A stretch of DNA of 64,000 nt from Sinorhizobium numidicum (GCF_029892045.1 NZ_CP120368.1:990001-1054000); one strand, 5' to 3'. Positions 53,464 through 62,843 are shown, numbered from the stretch's first letter. Program-made: numbers and translations. Notes: generated by a model not told the origin, from the sequence alone.

Positions 53464-54084
53464 ATGCGAAAGGGTGAGGAAACGCGCACGAAGATCCTCG
53501 ATGCCGCCGAGACCGCCGTGCTGGCAAAGGGTTTCGGCGCGACCTCGATCGACGAGCTGATCGTCGAAATCGGTATTACCAAGAGCGGTTTCTTCTATCA
53601 TTTCCGTGACAAGAACGAACTCGCCAAAGCGCTTCTCGAGCGCTACATCGAGAACGACGAACGCATTTACGACGAAATCTTCGGCCGCGCCCGTCAGCTC
53701 GCTGACGATCCGTTGCAGGCTTTTCTGCTTGGCCTCAAGCTATTGTCGGAACTGCTCTCGGACCTGCCGAACGGACATCCCGGCTGTCTGGTCGCGACCA
53801 TGTGCACCCAGGAGCGGGCGTTCGATCGTGAGATCCGGGAAATCAATCGACAGGCGGCGCTGATGTGGCGCCGGCGTTTCAGCGCGATGTTCCGGGACAT
53901 CATGCAAATCTACAGGCCTCGGGAGCCGCTCGACGCCGATCAACTCGCGGACATGGTTTCGACTGTTCTCGAGGGCGGCATAGTGCTTTCGAAGGCGCTG
54001 AAGGAGCCGAAAAGTCTGCCAGAGCAGCTGCTTGTCTTTCGCAGCTTCGTGCGCCTGCTGTTCCAACCGGCGATGCAGGCGTGA
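53464..54084 (+). CDS. TetR-family transcriptional regulator
   Basis: 206 residues. The N-terminal TetR helix-turn-helix (EETRTKILDAAETAVLAKGFGATSIDELIVEIGITKSGFFYHF pattern) is typical, with an all-alpha effector domain containing LPNGHPGCLVATMCTQERAFD. AGGAG lies 5 nt before ATG 53464. The divergent homocysteine-methyltransferase gene and its own promoter are the nearest candidate targets. The ligand is unknown. Confidence 0.9.
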   Translation: MRKGEETRTKILDAAETAVLAKGFGATSIDELIVEIGITKSGFFYHFRDKNELAKALLERYIENDERIYDEIFGRARQLADDPLQAFLLGLKLLSELLSDLPNGHPGCLVATMCTQERAFDREIREINRQAALMWRRRFSAMFRDIMQIYRPREPLDADQLADMVSTVLEGGIVLSKALKEPKSLPEQLLVFRSFVRLLFQPAMQA

Positions 54085-54131
54085 CGTTCCACTGGATCCG
54101 CCTCCGAATAAGCACGCGGCGCCGTGGGAAC

Positions 54132-54665
54132 CTACGCGGTCCCGTCCTCCAGTGCCGCGGCCATTTCCGCCAATTTTCGCACTGTATTGAGATTGCGCGC
54201 CGTGCCAGGTTTCAGCGCCGGCAGCTTGAGCTTGGATCGTCCGGATCCGTTGGGAAATTGAATGTAGATCTCTCGCCCATCGATCTGCACCTGTTCCCCA
54301 TCTGGAGCGACCAGTTTGTCGAGCGCGTCGGCCGGAGGGGGCTGCGGCAGAAAGGTGATCAGCAGGAAGTTCGGCTTGGCGTCGGGAAACGGCGCGTTTG
54401 CCGCAATCGCCTCGAGCTCGCGACGACTGCGAAGGACGACACCGGGGGCTTTCCCCATCTTTGCCGCCAACGCGTCCTCGAGCCTCTTCTGCACCTCGGC
54501 TTCGGCAAGTTCGGAGCGGAAGATCACGTTGCCGCTCTGGATATAGGTCCGCACGTCGGTGAAGCCGAGACCTTCGCAGATGGCCCCCAGCTCCGCCATG
54601 GGAAGCGTGCCGGTGCCGCCGACATTGACCGCCCGGAGCAACGCGACATAAACCGGCACGTCCAT
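54132..54665 (-). CDS. DUF1697 family protein
   Basis: 177 residues. The start VPVYVALLRAVNVGGTG and the YIQSGNVIFRS segment are diagnostic for DUF1697, a family of cytosolic proteins with an unknown role. The GxNVG loop suggests nucleotide or anion binding. The gene is 5 bp downstream of the oligopeptidase gene on the same strand, so they share a transcript. The stop lies 47 bp from the convergent TetR gene. Confidence 0.9.
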   Translation of the reverse strand: MDVPVYVALLRAVNVGGTGTLPMAELGAICEGLGFTDVRTYIQSGNVIFRSELAEAEVQKRLEDALAAKMGKAPGVVLRSRRELEAIAANAPFPDAKPNFLLITFLPQPPPADALDKLVAPDGEQVQIDGREIYIQFPNGSGRSKLKLPALKPGTARNLNTVRKLAEMAAALEDGTA

Positions 54666-54670
54666 TCCTC

Positions 54671-56779
54671 CTACATCTTGCCCGCGACCTTGATGGCGAA
54701 GGCGTATTCGAAAGCGATCTCCTCCAGTCTCTGGAAACGTCCGGAGGCGCCGCCGTGACCGGCATCCATGTTGGTCTTCAACAGGATGGGATCGCCCGCT
54801 GTGGTTCTATCGCGCAGCTTCGCTACCCATTTTGCGGGTTCCCAATAGGTCACGCGCGGGTCGGTCAGGCCTCCGAGCGCCAGGATGGCGGGGTAGGGCT
54901 TCGCCTCGACGTTGTCATAGGGAGAGTAGCTGGCGATGATGTTGTAGAATTCCATGCTTTCGATCGGGTTGCCCCATTCGGGCCATTCCGGCGGCGTCAG
55001 AGGCAACGTATCGTCGAGCATGGTGTTTAAAACGTCGACGAAGGGCACGGCGGCGATGATGCCCTTGAACTTCTCGGGCGCCATATTGGCAATCGCGCCC
55101 ATGAGCATGCCGCCTGCTGAGCCTCCCTCGGCGATGATGTTCGCGTGCGATGTGAACTTCTCCTGACTCAGATAATCAGCGGCGGCGATGAAGTCTTTGA
55201 AGGTATTGATCTTCTTCGCCATCTTGCCGTCTTCGTACCACTGGAAGCCCTTGTCCTTGCCGCCGCGGACGTGAGCGACGGCGTAGACGAAACCGCGGTC
55301 GACCAGCGATAGGCAGTTGGTGTTGAAGCCCGCTGGAATGGTGATGCCGTAGGCGCCGTAGCCGTAGAGCAGGCAGGGCGCGGAACCGTCGAGCGGCGTA
55401 TCCTTCCGGTATAGAAGCGTAACCGGCACTTCGGCGCCATCCGGTGCCGGAGCGAAGACCCGGCGGGCCACGTAGTCGGCGGCATTGTGGCCGGATGGCA
55501 CTTCCTGAGTCTTGAGCAGCCTGCGCTCGCGCGTCTGCATGTTGTAGTCAAAAAGCTGCGAAGGCGTGGTCATCGAGGAATAGGAGAAGCGGATGACGTC
55601 GGTGTCGTACTCGGCCGCTCCGGAGAGACCCAGAGAATAGGCTTCCTCCGCAAAGGCGATCGCGTGCTCCTCGCCGGTGCGGCGGTCGCGGACGACGATT
55701 TCCGGCAGGCCCTCTCGCCGCTGCAGCCAGACGAGGTGGCGGGCGTAGGCCATGTGGTTGAGGATCAGCGTGCCCGGCCTGTGCGGCACGACCTCGCGCC
55801 AGTTTTCCTTCCGCGGCGCTTCCACCGGCGCTTCCATGATCTTGAAATCCTTGGCGCCGTCGGCATTGGTAAGAATGTAGAAAACGTCACCGCCTTCGGT
55901 CATCGAATATTCGAGGCCGGTCACACGCCTCGCCACGAGCCGCGGCTCAGCGGTCAGGTCCTTGGTCGAGAGCAGCCGGTATTCGCTGGTCTCATGGTCG
56001 TGGATATCGATGTAGATGAAGTCGTCGAGCAGCGAGCCGCCGACCGACATGAAGAAACCAGGGTCCTCTTCTTCATAGACAAGCCGGTCATCCGCCTGGG
56101 GCGTTCCGATGACGTGATGAAAGATTTTGGACGGCCGATGGTTTTCGTCGAGCACGGTGTAGAAGAAGCTCTTGCCGTCCGGGTCCCATGCACCGCCGCC
56201 GCCGGTATTTTCGATCACGTCGGTGAGGTCCTCGCCGCTCGCAAGGTCGCGGACCTTCAAGGTGAAATACTCGGAGCCCTTGTCGTCATATCCCCAGAGT
56301 CCCCGAGAATGATCGCTGGAGTGGTCGAGACCGGCGAGCCGGAAATAGGATTTGCCCTCGGCCTCCTTGTCGCCGTCGAGAAGCACCTGGCGGATCGCCT
56401 CATCGCTTGCCGCTGCCTCTCGGGGGACACGGAAGTAACGGGGATGTTCGCCGCCGGTCACATAGAATGTGCCGTAGGCGAAGGCGCCATCCTTCATCGG
56501 GACGGACGAATCGTCCTCCTTGATGCGGCCGCGCATTTCGGCAAAGAGCGTCTTCTGCAGGTCCTTGGTGTCCGCCATCGCGGCGTTCATGTAGTCATTT
56601 TCCGCTTCGAGATGCCGGCGGATCTCCGGGTCGAGAATCGAGGGATCCTTGAACATCGCCTGCCAGTTGTCCGCTCGCATCCACGCGTAGTTGTCGGTCC
56701 GGCTTATGCCGTGGCGGGTATCCGTTATCGGCTTTTTTGGAGCTACGGGTGCGATTGGCAGGTTCTTGAAAACGGACAA
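54671..56779 (-). CDS. ptrB: Oligopeptidase B (S9 family)
   Basis: 702 residues. An N-terminal beta-propeller (about 60-400) is followed by an alpha/beta-hydrolase domain with the nucleophile serine in EGGSAGGMLMG (about 554), Asp in GLTDPRV (about 635) and His in DAGHGGASG (about 672). Oligopeptidase B cuts short peptides after basic residues. No signal peptide is seen, so it is cytosolic. The gene heads a pair with DUF1697. A long ORF on the opposite strand is a shadow. Confidence 0.93.
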   Translation of the reverse strand: MSVFKNLPIAPVAPKKPITDTRHGISRTDNYAWMRADNWQAMFKDPSILDPEIRRHLEAENDYMNAAMADTKDLQKTLFAEMRGRIKEDDSSVPMKDGAFAYGTFYVTGGEHPRYFRVPREAAASDEAIRQVLLDGDKEAEGKSYFRLAGLDHSSDHSRGLWGYDDKGSEYFTLKVRDLASGEDLTDVIENTGGGGAWDPDGKSFFYTVLDENHRPSKIFHHVIGTPQADDRLVYEEEDPGFFMSVGGSLLDDFIYIDIHDHETSEYRLLSTKDLTAEPRLVARRVTGLEYSMTEGGDVFYILTNADGAKDFKIMEAPVEAPRKENWREVVPHRPGTLILNHMAYARHLVWLQRREGLPEIVVRDRRTGEEHAIAFAEEAYSLGLSGAAEYDTDVIRFSYSSMTTPSQLFDYNMQTRERRLLKTQEVPSGHNAADYVARRVFAPAPDGAEVPVTLLYRKDTPLDGSAPCLLYGYGAYGITIPAGFNTNCLSLVDRGFVYAVAHVRGGKDKGFQWYEDGKMAKKINTFKDFIAAADYLSQEKFTSHANIIAEGGSAGGMLMGAIANMAPEKFKGIIAAVPFVDVLNTMLDDTLPLTPPEWPEWGNPIESMEFYNIIASYSPYDNVEAKPYPAILALGGLTDPRVTYWEPAKWVAKLRDRTTAGDPILLKTNMDAGHGGASGRFQRLEEIAFEYAFAIKVAGKM

Positions 56780-56899
56780 GGAATATCTCCGGGGTCGGTT
56801 CGGTGGGAGACAATGAGATAGAGAGCGGCGCCGTGGCTATCAAGCGGAAAGCGCCATTACGGGCGGTGAAGGACCGAGTGCGGCGGCATCTCCGAGAGC

Positions 56900-57820
56900 T
56901 TACCACCGCCCTTTCAGCGACTTAACAGCGTGCTCGATGAACGCGCGGATCTTCGGCGTCTCCGCGTGGCGGTCTAGAAAACATGCGTAGAAATCGAGCG
57001 GCTCATGGTCGACGCTGGCGATCCCTCTCGTCGTGTCGCCACTAAAAAGCGGCACGAGCAAGCCCTGTTCGATCAGAGGGTTGGCGATGAATGCGCCGAG
57101 CCGGGCGACGCCCGCACCGGCAATCGCCATCTGTGCCAGCGTGTCGATGTCGTTGCTGATGATCGTCGAGCGCAACTCAGGTTCGAAGCGCGCGCCGTCA
57201 CGCACGAAACCCCAGCGAAACAGCCGGCCGTGCACGGCAAAACGATAGGTCAGACAGTCATGATGCTGCAGCTCCTCCGGCGTTTCCGGCCGGCCGCGCC
57301 GCGCGATATAAGACGGCGCGGCGCAGATCATCATCGGCACCGAGGCGAGCTTGCGTGCTATCAGGCCGGGCTCGAGCTGCTGGCCGAAACGTATGCTGAT
57401 GTCTATCCCTTCGCCTATATGGTCGGTGCTTCGATCCGTGATTACCAGCTCTATCGAGACGTCCGGGTGTCTCGCGGCAAAGGGCGGTACCAGCGGCGCG
57501 ATAACATGGCGCCCGAAGGTGACGGATGAGGCGATTTTCAACGAACCTCTAGGTTCGTCGTTGAGCATCGAAACGGCAGCCGCGGCCTGCTCTAGGTCGT
57601 GGATCACGCCGCGCACACGATCGTAATAGATCCTCCCGCTTTCGGTCAGCCCCAGTTGCCGGGTGGTGCGGCTGAGAAGCCGCGTGCCGAGTGTGCGTTC
57701 GAGCCGCGCGATGTTCTGGCTTGCGGCGGCCGGCGTGATGCCGAGCTTGCGCGCGGCTGCAGCAATGCTGCCTTCCTCGACGCTCCGGACGAAACTCTCA
57801 ACGCCGCGCAAGGTGTCCAT
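56900..57820 (-). CDS. LysR-family transcriptional regulator
   Basis: 306 residues. The N-terminal HTH starts LRGVESFVRSVEEGSIAAAARKLGITPAAASQNI, which is the standard LTTR pattern, followed by a periplasmic-binding-like effector domain (SLKIASSVTFGRHVIAPLVPPF). It stands alone on the minus strand and diverges from the DUF2798 gene at 57963. The likely targets are itself and that gene, by position only. Confidence 0.9.
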   Translation of the reverse strand: MDTLRGVESFVRSVEEGSIAAAARKLGITPAAASQNIARLERTLGTRLLSRTTRQLGLTESGRIYYDRVRGVIHDLEQAAAAVSMLNDEPRGSLKIASSVTFGRHVIAPLVPPFAARHPDVSIELVITDRSTDHIGEGIDISIRFGQQLEPGLIARKLASVPMMICAAPSYIARRGRPETPEELQHHDCLTYRFAVHGRLFRWGFVRDGARFEPELRSTIISNDIDTLAQMAIAGAGVARLGAFIANPLIEQGLLVPLFSGDTTRGIASVDHEPLDFYACFLDRHAETPKIRAFIEHAVKSLKGRW

Positions 57821-57962
57821 AACTTATTCCATCGAATAAAGATCCATATTCGATAGTTTTGCCTAACTCTGAACAAGGCTGCAATGGACTACCGGCGCTC
57901 GGCCGCATTTCGTAGTGAGGAGCCACACGAAATGTTTCTTCGCCTTTCTCGGGAGATTTTCC

Positions 57963-58235
57963 ATGTCGGAAGACACCATGCCGCTTCCCGCCGTGAATAG
58001 TCGTAAATTGCCGCCGCAGGCCGTGCCGGTCGTCTTTGCCTTTTTCATGTCCGCGATCATGGCCTTTCTCATGTGTTGTGTGATCGTCGCTTCCAACAGC
58101 GGTGTCGATGCGGGTTATCCGGCCCGTGTCGTCAGTGCCTACGCCTTGGCAATGCCGGTCGCCTTCGTCTGTGTGTTGCTCGTTCGTCCGCTCGTCCTGC
58201 GACTTGTCGCCATGGTCTGCCGGATGCACGCCTGA
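57963..58235 (+). CDS. DUF2798 membrane protein
   Basis: 90 residues with two hydrophobic segments (AVPVVFAFFMSAIMAFLMCCVIV and AYALAMPVAFVCVLLVRPLV), matching DUF2798, a small two-helix family. GGGAG stands 7 nt before ATG 57963; an upstream start at 57915 would add 16 residues that do not fit. It diverges from the LysR gene and converges with the NmrA-like gene. The function is unknown. Confidence 0.82.
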   Translation: MSEDTMPLPAVNSRKLPPQAVPVVFAFFMSAIMAFLMCCVIVASNSGVDAGYPARVVSAYALAMPVAFVCVLLVRPLVLRLVAMVCRMHA

Positions 58236-58278
58236 TATCGCGATGCTACCAACGGGCAACTTCCGTGCTGCGAGAATG

Positions 58279-59118
58279 TCACGCCATCAAGGCGGCAACA
58301 TTGTCCCTGGCGTAGGTTTCGAAAGGACGCGGCGGCTTGCCCGTAAGCCTCTGAACGTCGTCGGTGGGCGCGGCCATCCGGCCCTCGCGCACCGGTCGGA
58401 AGAGGGTCGCGAGATACCGAGCATAGGCTTTCGGCACACCCCCCTCGCTGAGCATCGCGATGAAGGTCTCGTCATCGACCGACTTGTAGGTGATCGGCTT
58501 GCCGGTGACGCGCGAAAGAATTGCGGCGGCTTCAGCGTAGCTCAAAGCCTCCGGGCCGGTCGTGTTGAATGCCTGACCGTTGAAGACATCGCTAGTCAGC
58601 GCTGCTGTCACGCTTTCCGCGACATCGCGTGCGTCGATGAAACTGACCTTGGCATCCGCCGCGGGCACGGTGATCGCCCCGCGCCGGACGCCTTCGAGCC
58701 AATAGGTATGGAAGTTGTCCGCAAAACAATTGGGCCGTATGAGCACAAATTTCGCTCCGGTCTTTTCGACGAAGAGTTCCACCTGGCGGTAGGGAAAATC
58801 GTCATCGGCTTCGAGGCCGAGCAGGGTCATGAGGACGATCTTTATGCCACGTGCGGCTGCGGCCTGGATGATCGGCGTCAGCAGTTGGACCGGATCCAAA
58901 CAGCCCGCCGGTGCGATCACGAAAATACGGTCTGCGCCATCGAGGGCCCGGCCGTACGTGGAACACTCCCGATAGTCAAAGGCCACGGCCTCGGCGCCCG
59001 CCGCCGGCAAGCCCTTCCGGCTCGCAGCCTTGACGCGTTCGCCCTTCGCGGCGAGCGCTCGCACCACTTTGCTGCCGACCGACCCATTGGCGCCAACCAC
59101 CAGAATTTTGCCTGCCAT
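58279..59118 (-). CDS. NmrA-like NAD(P)-binding protein
   Basis: 279 residues. The Rossmann signature KILVVGANGSVGSKVV near residues 4-19 and the RPNCFADNFHTYW segment are those of NmrA/QorB-like atypical SDRs, which reduce quinones or sense NADP. The typical Tyr-x3-Lys is not seen at the usual position, so catalytic activity is uncertain. It diverges from the HxlR regulator, the usual arrangement for regulators sensing quinone or electrophile stress. Confidence 0.88.
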   Translation of the reverse strand: MAGKILVVGANGSVGSKVVRALAAKGERVKAASRKGLPAAGAEAVAFDYRECSTYGRALDGADRIFVIAPAGCLDPVQLLTPIIQAAAARGIKIVLMTLLGLEADDDFPYRQVELFVEKTGAKFVLIRPNCFADNFHTYWLEGVRRGAITVPAADAKVSFIDARDVAESVTAALTSDVFNGQAFNTTGPEALSYAEAAAILSRVTGKPITYKSVDDETFIAMLSEGGVPKAYARYLATLFRPVREGRMAAPTDDVQRLTGKPPRPFETYARDNVAALMA

Positions 59119-59240
59119 TTCTCGCCTCCCTAGGTATACTTATGCAACCATGTTTATGGGAGAAACTAAGCGGGGGCCGGAAAGTTGCGGTAGGGAGGGC
59201 ACTTTCGCCGGCTTGATCGTTCGAAGCTGCTGCGGAGTTG

Positions 59241-59603
59241 ATGGTGAAGGAATACGACGTTTACATGCAGGCCTGCCCGACGCGGCTGGTGCTCGACCGG
59301 CTTGCGGACAAATGGGCGGTCCTCATCCTCGCGAGGCTCGACGAAAGCCCGATGCGTTTCAACAGGCTGAAACGCGAAATCGAGGGTGTTTCACAGAAGG
59401 CGCTGTCGCAGGTGCTGAAAAAACTTGAGCGCGACGGGCTCGTTCGCCGCGAAGTTTTCGCAACGGTGCCTGTGACGGTCGAATACTCGATTACGCCGCT
59501 GGGCCGCACATTGTCGACGACCGCTACGGCGCTCGCGCGTTGGGCCGAGGAAAATGTCGAAGCTGTCCTCGCCGCGCAGCAGCAATACGACCGTAGTGCC
59601 TGA
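59241..59603 (+). CDS. HxlR-family transcriptional regulator
   Basis: 120 residues. ACPTRLVLDRLADKWAVLILARL is the diagnostic HxlR start, with a cysteine at residue 12 that in YodB-like members senses electrophiles. The winged helix follows (VSQKALSQVLKKLERDGLV). It starts at ATG 59241; a TTG just before it is an alternative. It diverges from the NmrA-like gene with a TATAC-rich spacer. Confidence 0.9.
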   Translation: MVKEYDVYMQACPTRLVLDRLADKWAVLILARLDESPMRFNRLKREIEGVSQKALSQVLKKLERDGLVRREVFATVPVTVEYSITPLGRTLSTTATALARWAEENVEAVLAAQQQYDRSA

Positions 59604-59656
59604 TGGCGACGGGGGAGGCGTGGGCGCGCAGACAGTAGCAGCCGGTGACAGGAACT

Positions 59657-60547
59657 TTATGCGGCGAGTTTGACACCGATGCCCCACGGATCGATGAGGC
59701 TGTGAATGTCGCCCTCCTTGCTCACTGCTATATCGAGTTCCTCAAGCTTCTGGACCATTGCTGCAAGCCTCTCCCGATCTCTGAGGCGGATCGTATAGTC
59801 GGAGAGGCCCGTCATATTGCCTTGGCGCTTCGATGCGCCGCGCGAGTTCCAGACATTGGCAGCGACGTGATGGTGATATTTGCCAGAGGCAAAGAAGCTC
59901 GCGCCCGGATAGCGCGCCATCAGGTCGAATCCCAACGCGTCTCGGAAGAATGCATCCGCCTGGGGTATATCGGAGACTTGGAGATGAATGTGCCCGATCG
60001 TCGTGCCCGCAGCGAGACCGCTCCACCCATCTTTCGGGACCTCGTCATAGAGCGTCTGCAGGTCGAGCGGTAGGGTGCTCATTTCCACCGTACCATCCGG
60101 CTTATAGGTCCACTCGGCGCGCGGTCGGTCGCGGTAAACCTCGATGCCGTTGCCTTCCGGGTCGGCAAGATAGATCGCCTCGCTGACGCGGTGGTCGGAT
60201 GCGCCCTGCAGGTGAATGCCACTCTGTGCGGCATGCGCAAGCCAGCGACCGAGTTCTTGGCGATCGGGAACGAGGATCGCGTTGTGAAACAGGCCGGGCG
60301 CGCTGCGCGGCGCCTTTGCCGCGCTGCTATCGGTCGTCAGCGTCAGCAACGGACGTCCGGCGACGCCGAGCGTTTCGCCGCTCGCGCTCGTCTCGATGGG
60401 CGCAAGCCCGAGGATCCGCCGATACCAGGCGGAAACCGTCGGCAAATCCTGCACGACGAGGTGCGACCGCTCAATATAGGCCGGCATGGCGACAGCGTGA
60501 TCGGCGGGAAGATGCATCATCGAATGCGACTGTGTAGTGTCTTTCAT
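59657..60547 (-). CDS. Two-domain VOC protein (CatE-like ring-cleavage dioxygenase family)
   Basis: 296 residues with four beta-alpha-beta-beta modules. The first pair keeps His (IERSHLVVQDL), His (GLFHNAILV) and Glu (DPEGNGIEVYRDRP). The second pair has His (IGHIHLQV) and His (KYHHHVAAN), but ends IDPWGIGVKLAA with Val where Glu is expected. The metal site is therefore complete in the N-terminal half, which sets what could be active. CatE-like proteins are called catechol-2,3-dioxygenases, but the substrate here is not proved. The start could be MMHLPADH, 10-11 residues later. Confidence 0.82.
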   Translation of the reverse strand: MKDTTQSHSMMHLPADHAVAMPAYIERSHLVVQDLPTVSAWYRRILGLAPIETSASGETLGVAGRPLLTLTTDSSAAKAPRSAPGLFHNAILVPDRQELGRWLAHAAQSGIHLQGASDHRVSEAIYLADPEGNGIEVYRDRPRAEWTYKPDGTVEMSTLPLDLQTLYDEVPKDGWSGLAAGTTIGHIHLQVSDIPQADAFFRDALGFDLMARYPGASFFASGKYHHHVAANVWNSRGASKRQGNMTGLSDYTIRLRDRERLAAMVQKLEELDIAVSKEGDIHSLIDPWGIGVKLAA

Positions 60548-60956
60548 CGTCTGCCTTTCGGGCCCACAGGCCGGCCTGCGATCGCCGGTCGCGGTTTCTT
60601 GAAACCATAACCCAATATGGGCACGTGAACGCGTTCACGAAAGCTATTATATTACTTGATGTTGTGTTCGATGAACGTTGACGGTCGCAGCCGTCGCTCT
60701 ACCTCATTCCTATAGCGATGTGAGTGCGAGTGTTGCGGCCGATGTGATCTCAATCAATGTCGGAGAGGCCCCTCCGCTCAACTTCGGGTCGGCACGGATG
60801 ACGGAGAGCTGAGCTCATTGTCCGCCTCGTATCTCGCGCCGACCTATGAGGAAATGGTCACCTTGAATTGCTCAATCCGCTATCATCGTGATCTTGAGGA
60901 TTGGCTTCATTTTCCGCACCGGCGATCCGGGAACGCAACAGAAGGAGCGTAACTGA
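60548..60956. other. Long spacer before the universal-stress-protein gene
   Basis: 409 bp with no ORF that looks coding. It contains a perfect 16-bp palindrome at 60624-60639 and presumably the promoters of the VOC gene and of the universal stress gene. No terminator or tRNA was found. Confidence 0.5.
60624..60639. promoter_or_regulatory. Perfect 16-bp palindrome CGTGAACGCGTTCACG
   Basis: A fully symmetrical element 77 bp upstream of the VOC gene start. The central GAACGCGTTC resembles sites of several regulator families; none is adjacent. It is a likely operator but the regulator is unknown. Confidence 0.5.
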
Positions 60957-61379
60957 ATGTATAGGAAAATTATCGTCCCGATTGCCATGGATCAGCTGGA
61001 GCATGGCGAGTCCGTGCTCGGCATCGCCGAGAAGCTAATCAATAAGGACGGCGAGATCGTTCTCCTCAACGTCGTCGAAGACCTGAATGCCTATGCCCAG
61101 GGATATATGATCGTCGATTTTCCGCTGGAGATGATCGAGGAATCGCGCAAGCATGCGGCCAAGACGCTGGAAGCGCTGAAGACCAAACATGGCATCAAGG
61201 GCCGCATCGAAATCCGCACCGGCGGAGCGGCCGGCACCATTAACGCTCTCGCCAAGGAAGAGAACGCGGACCTCGTGATTATCGCGTCGCACCGCCCGGG
61301 GCTGATCGACTATTTCATCGGTTCGACTGCCAGCCGCGTGGTCAGCCACTGCCCCTGCGCCGTCCTCGTCGATCGGTAA
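60957..61379 (+). CDS. Universal stress protein
   Basis: 140 residues with the UspA fold. The start MYRKIIVPIAMDQLEHGES and the nucleotide-binding ASHRPGLIDYFIGSTASRVV (G-x2-G-x9-G-S/T-like) are visible, so ATP binding is likely. GAAGGAG stands before ATG 60957. It heads a possible run with the DksA-like and hemolysin III genes (57 bp and about 310 bp gaps), a neighbourhood suggestive of stress response. Confidence 0.93.
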   Translation: MYRKIIVPIAMDQLEHGESVLGIAEKLINKDGEIVLLNVVEDLNAYAQGYMIVDFPLEMIEESRKHAAKTLEALKTKHGIKGRIEIRTGGAAGTINALAKEENADLVIIASHRPGLIDYFIGSTASRVVSHCPCAVLVDR

Positions 61380-61435
61380 CCAACAACAAAAAGGCGGTGT
61401 GGTCCTGCCGCACCGCGACTCAAGGAGCCTACGCA

Positions 61436-61780
61436 ATGGACAAGTACGCGCTTGACGATTTTCGCGAACAACTTCTACGCCGCAAACGCGAACTCTATGG
61501 CCGGCTGGTGAAGATCGAGGAAGACCTCGATCAGCCGATGAACGCCGACGTGCCGGATCGGGTCACGGAGCGGGAAAGCGACGAAGTGTTGGAGGGGCTT
61601 GGCCTTGCAGGCCAAGGCGAAATTCGCGCCATCGACGCGGCACTCGATCGAATTGCGTCAGGGACCTTTGGCATCTGCGTGCGTTGCGGCGAACAGATTT
61701 CGCCGAAAAGACTGCACTCCGTGCCGCACACGCCTCTCTGCCAGACCTGTGCGGCGGAGGTTTCCGGCCGCCCAAGGTGA
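61436..61780 (+). CDS. DksA/TraR-type zinc-finger protein
   Basis: 114 residues with an N-terminal helical hairpin (about 1-70) and a C4 zinc finger (C81, C84, C102, C105) in CVRCGEQ and CQTCAAE. It is shorter than E. coli DksA and belongs to the short TraR-like group found in Sinorhizobium. It could bind RNA polymerase, but the acidic residues at the coiled-coil tip cannot be assigned safely. AAGGAG lies upstream of ATG 61436. Confidence 0.9.
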   Translation: MDKYALDDFREQLLRRKRELYGRLVKIEEDLDQPMNADVPDRVTERESDEVLEGLGLAGQGEIRAIDAALDRIASGTFGICVRCGEQISPKRLHSVPHTPLCQTCAAEVSGRPR

Positions 61781-62091
61781 AGTGTTGGACATCTTCTTTC
61801 CGGTCGGGCCACCTTCAACAGGAACTGGGACCTGCACCTTCGGCCCGCACTCCTGCTCAACGGCAAGGAATTGGCCATGCCGTCGAAGTGTCCCGCTTTG
61901 CGCCCGACGTCAGCGCAGTGTTGTAATGCGTTGCAAAATTTGATCCTTTCGCCGCATTCCTGCTCTTTGCCGGGAGAGTTCCCTATGGCACGATGAACCG
62001 ATATGGGACGGAAAAAGGGGGCCTGGTTTTTCATCCTCTCGTTTACTTATCCGAATTAATTACGTGCCTAAGCGGAATCCGGAGGGGCCGC

Positions 62092-62754
62092 GTGGATAGC
62101 AGCGACTTCAAGTGGGACTACGACCTATCGGAGCTGATCGCCGATGGAATTGTCCACGGCATCGGGCTTTGCGCTGCGCTCGTCGGCGTTACGGCCCTGA
62201 TTTTCTATGCGACCGTCTGGAGCACGTCCGGTCAGCTCGTCGCAGCCGCGATCTACGGAGCGGGGCTCGTCATTACGCTGTCGGTTTCATTCCTCTATAA
62301 TCTTTATCCGGTCTCTCGAACGAAATGGTTCCTGCGGCGTCTCGACCATTCGTCGATCTTCATCCTGATCGCCGCGACCTATACGCCGTTTCTCCAGCGC
62401 GGCTGGGATGATCCGTTTCTCTTCTCGATGCTGATGGGCATCTGGGCGATCGCGGCCGCCGGCATTGCGATCAAATGCCTGCTCCCAGGGCGTTTCGACC
62501 GGCTCGCGATCCTGCTCTATCTGGCTATGGGCTGGAGCGGACTTCTTGCAGCGAAGTCCTTGTTTGCGGCATTGAGCGGAACGACCCTTGCCCTCATCGT
62601 CGCTGGCGGGATCATCTATTCGATCGGTGTCATCTTCCATATCTGGGAGCGGTTGCGTTTCCAGAACGCCATCTGGCATGGCTTCGTCGTTGCTGGTTCG
62701 GCTGTGCACTACTCGGCTGTCGTGAGCTGCATCAGCAGTGCTACCGCATCCTGA
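62092..62754 (+). CDS. Hemolysin III (YqfA/PAQR-like) membrane protein
   Basis: 220 residues from a GTG with GGAGG 6 nt upstream; an earlier ATG at 61993 adds 33 non-family residues. Seven hydrophobic segments, and the conserved residues DGIVHGIG near the start, LDHSSIFILIAATYTPF in the middle and FHIWERL near the end, match the hemolysin III/PAQR family. The His and Asp residues can bind zinc. Most bacterial members are not toxins; the role is unclear. Confidence 0.9.
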   Translation: MDSSDFKWDYDLSELIADGIVHGIGLCAALVGVTALIFYATVWSTSGQLVAAAIYGAGLVITLSVSFLYNLYPVSRTKWFLRRLDHSSIFILIAATYTPFLQRGWDDPFLFSMLMGIWAIAAAGIAIKCLLPGRFDRLAILLYLAMGWSGLLAAKSLFAALSGTTLALIVAGGIIYSIGVIFHIWERLRFQNAIWHGFVVAGSAVHYSAVVSCISSATAS

Positions 62755-62786
62755 TCGCCTCTATAATGCCGGTGCTGTAACACTTT

Positions 62787-62843
62787 GCAGCGCCGTGCGT
62801 CTTTTCAGACGCAAAAAGTCGCTGCAACGCTTTGAATTGCTGC
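62787..62843 (+). repeat. RIME1-like element, truncated copy 8
   Basis: Only the first palindrome remains: GCAGCGCCGTGCGTCTTTTCAGACGC..GTCGCTGC. The TTAAATCGG arms are absent. It lies between hemolysin III and the convergent secreted hypothetical gene. Confidence 0.75.

Noticed and set aside
55487..56821. A 444-codon open frame opposite the oligopeptidase gene
   Set aside because: Antisense to a clear S9 peptidase with all catalytic residues; no start signal and no family.
60870..60900. A FNR/FixK-like box TTGAATTGCTCAA before the universal stress gene
   Set aside because: The half-sites are spaced one base too short for TTGAT-N4-ATCAA, so I do not call it.
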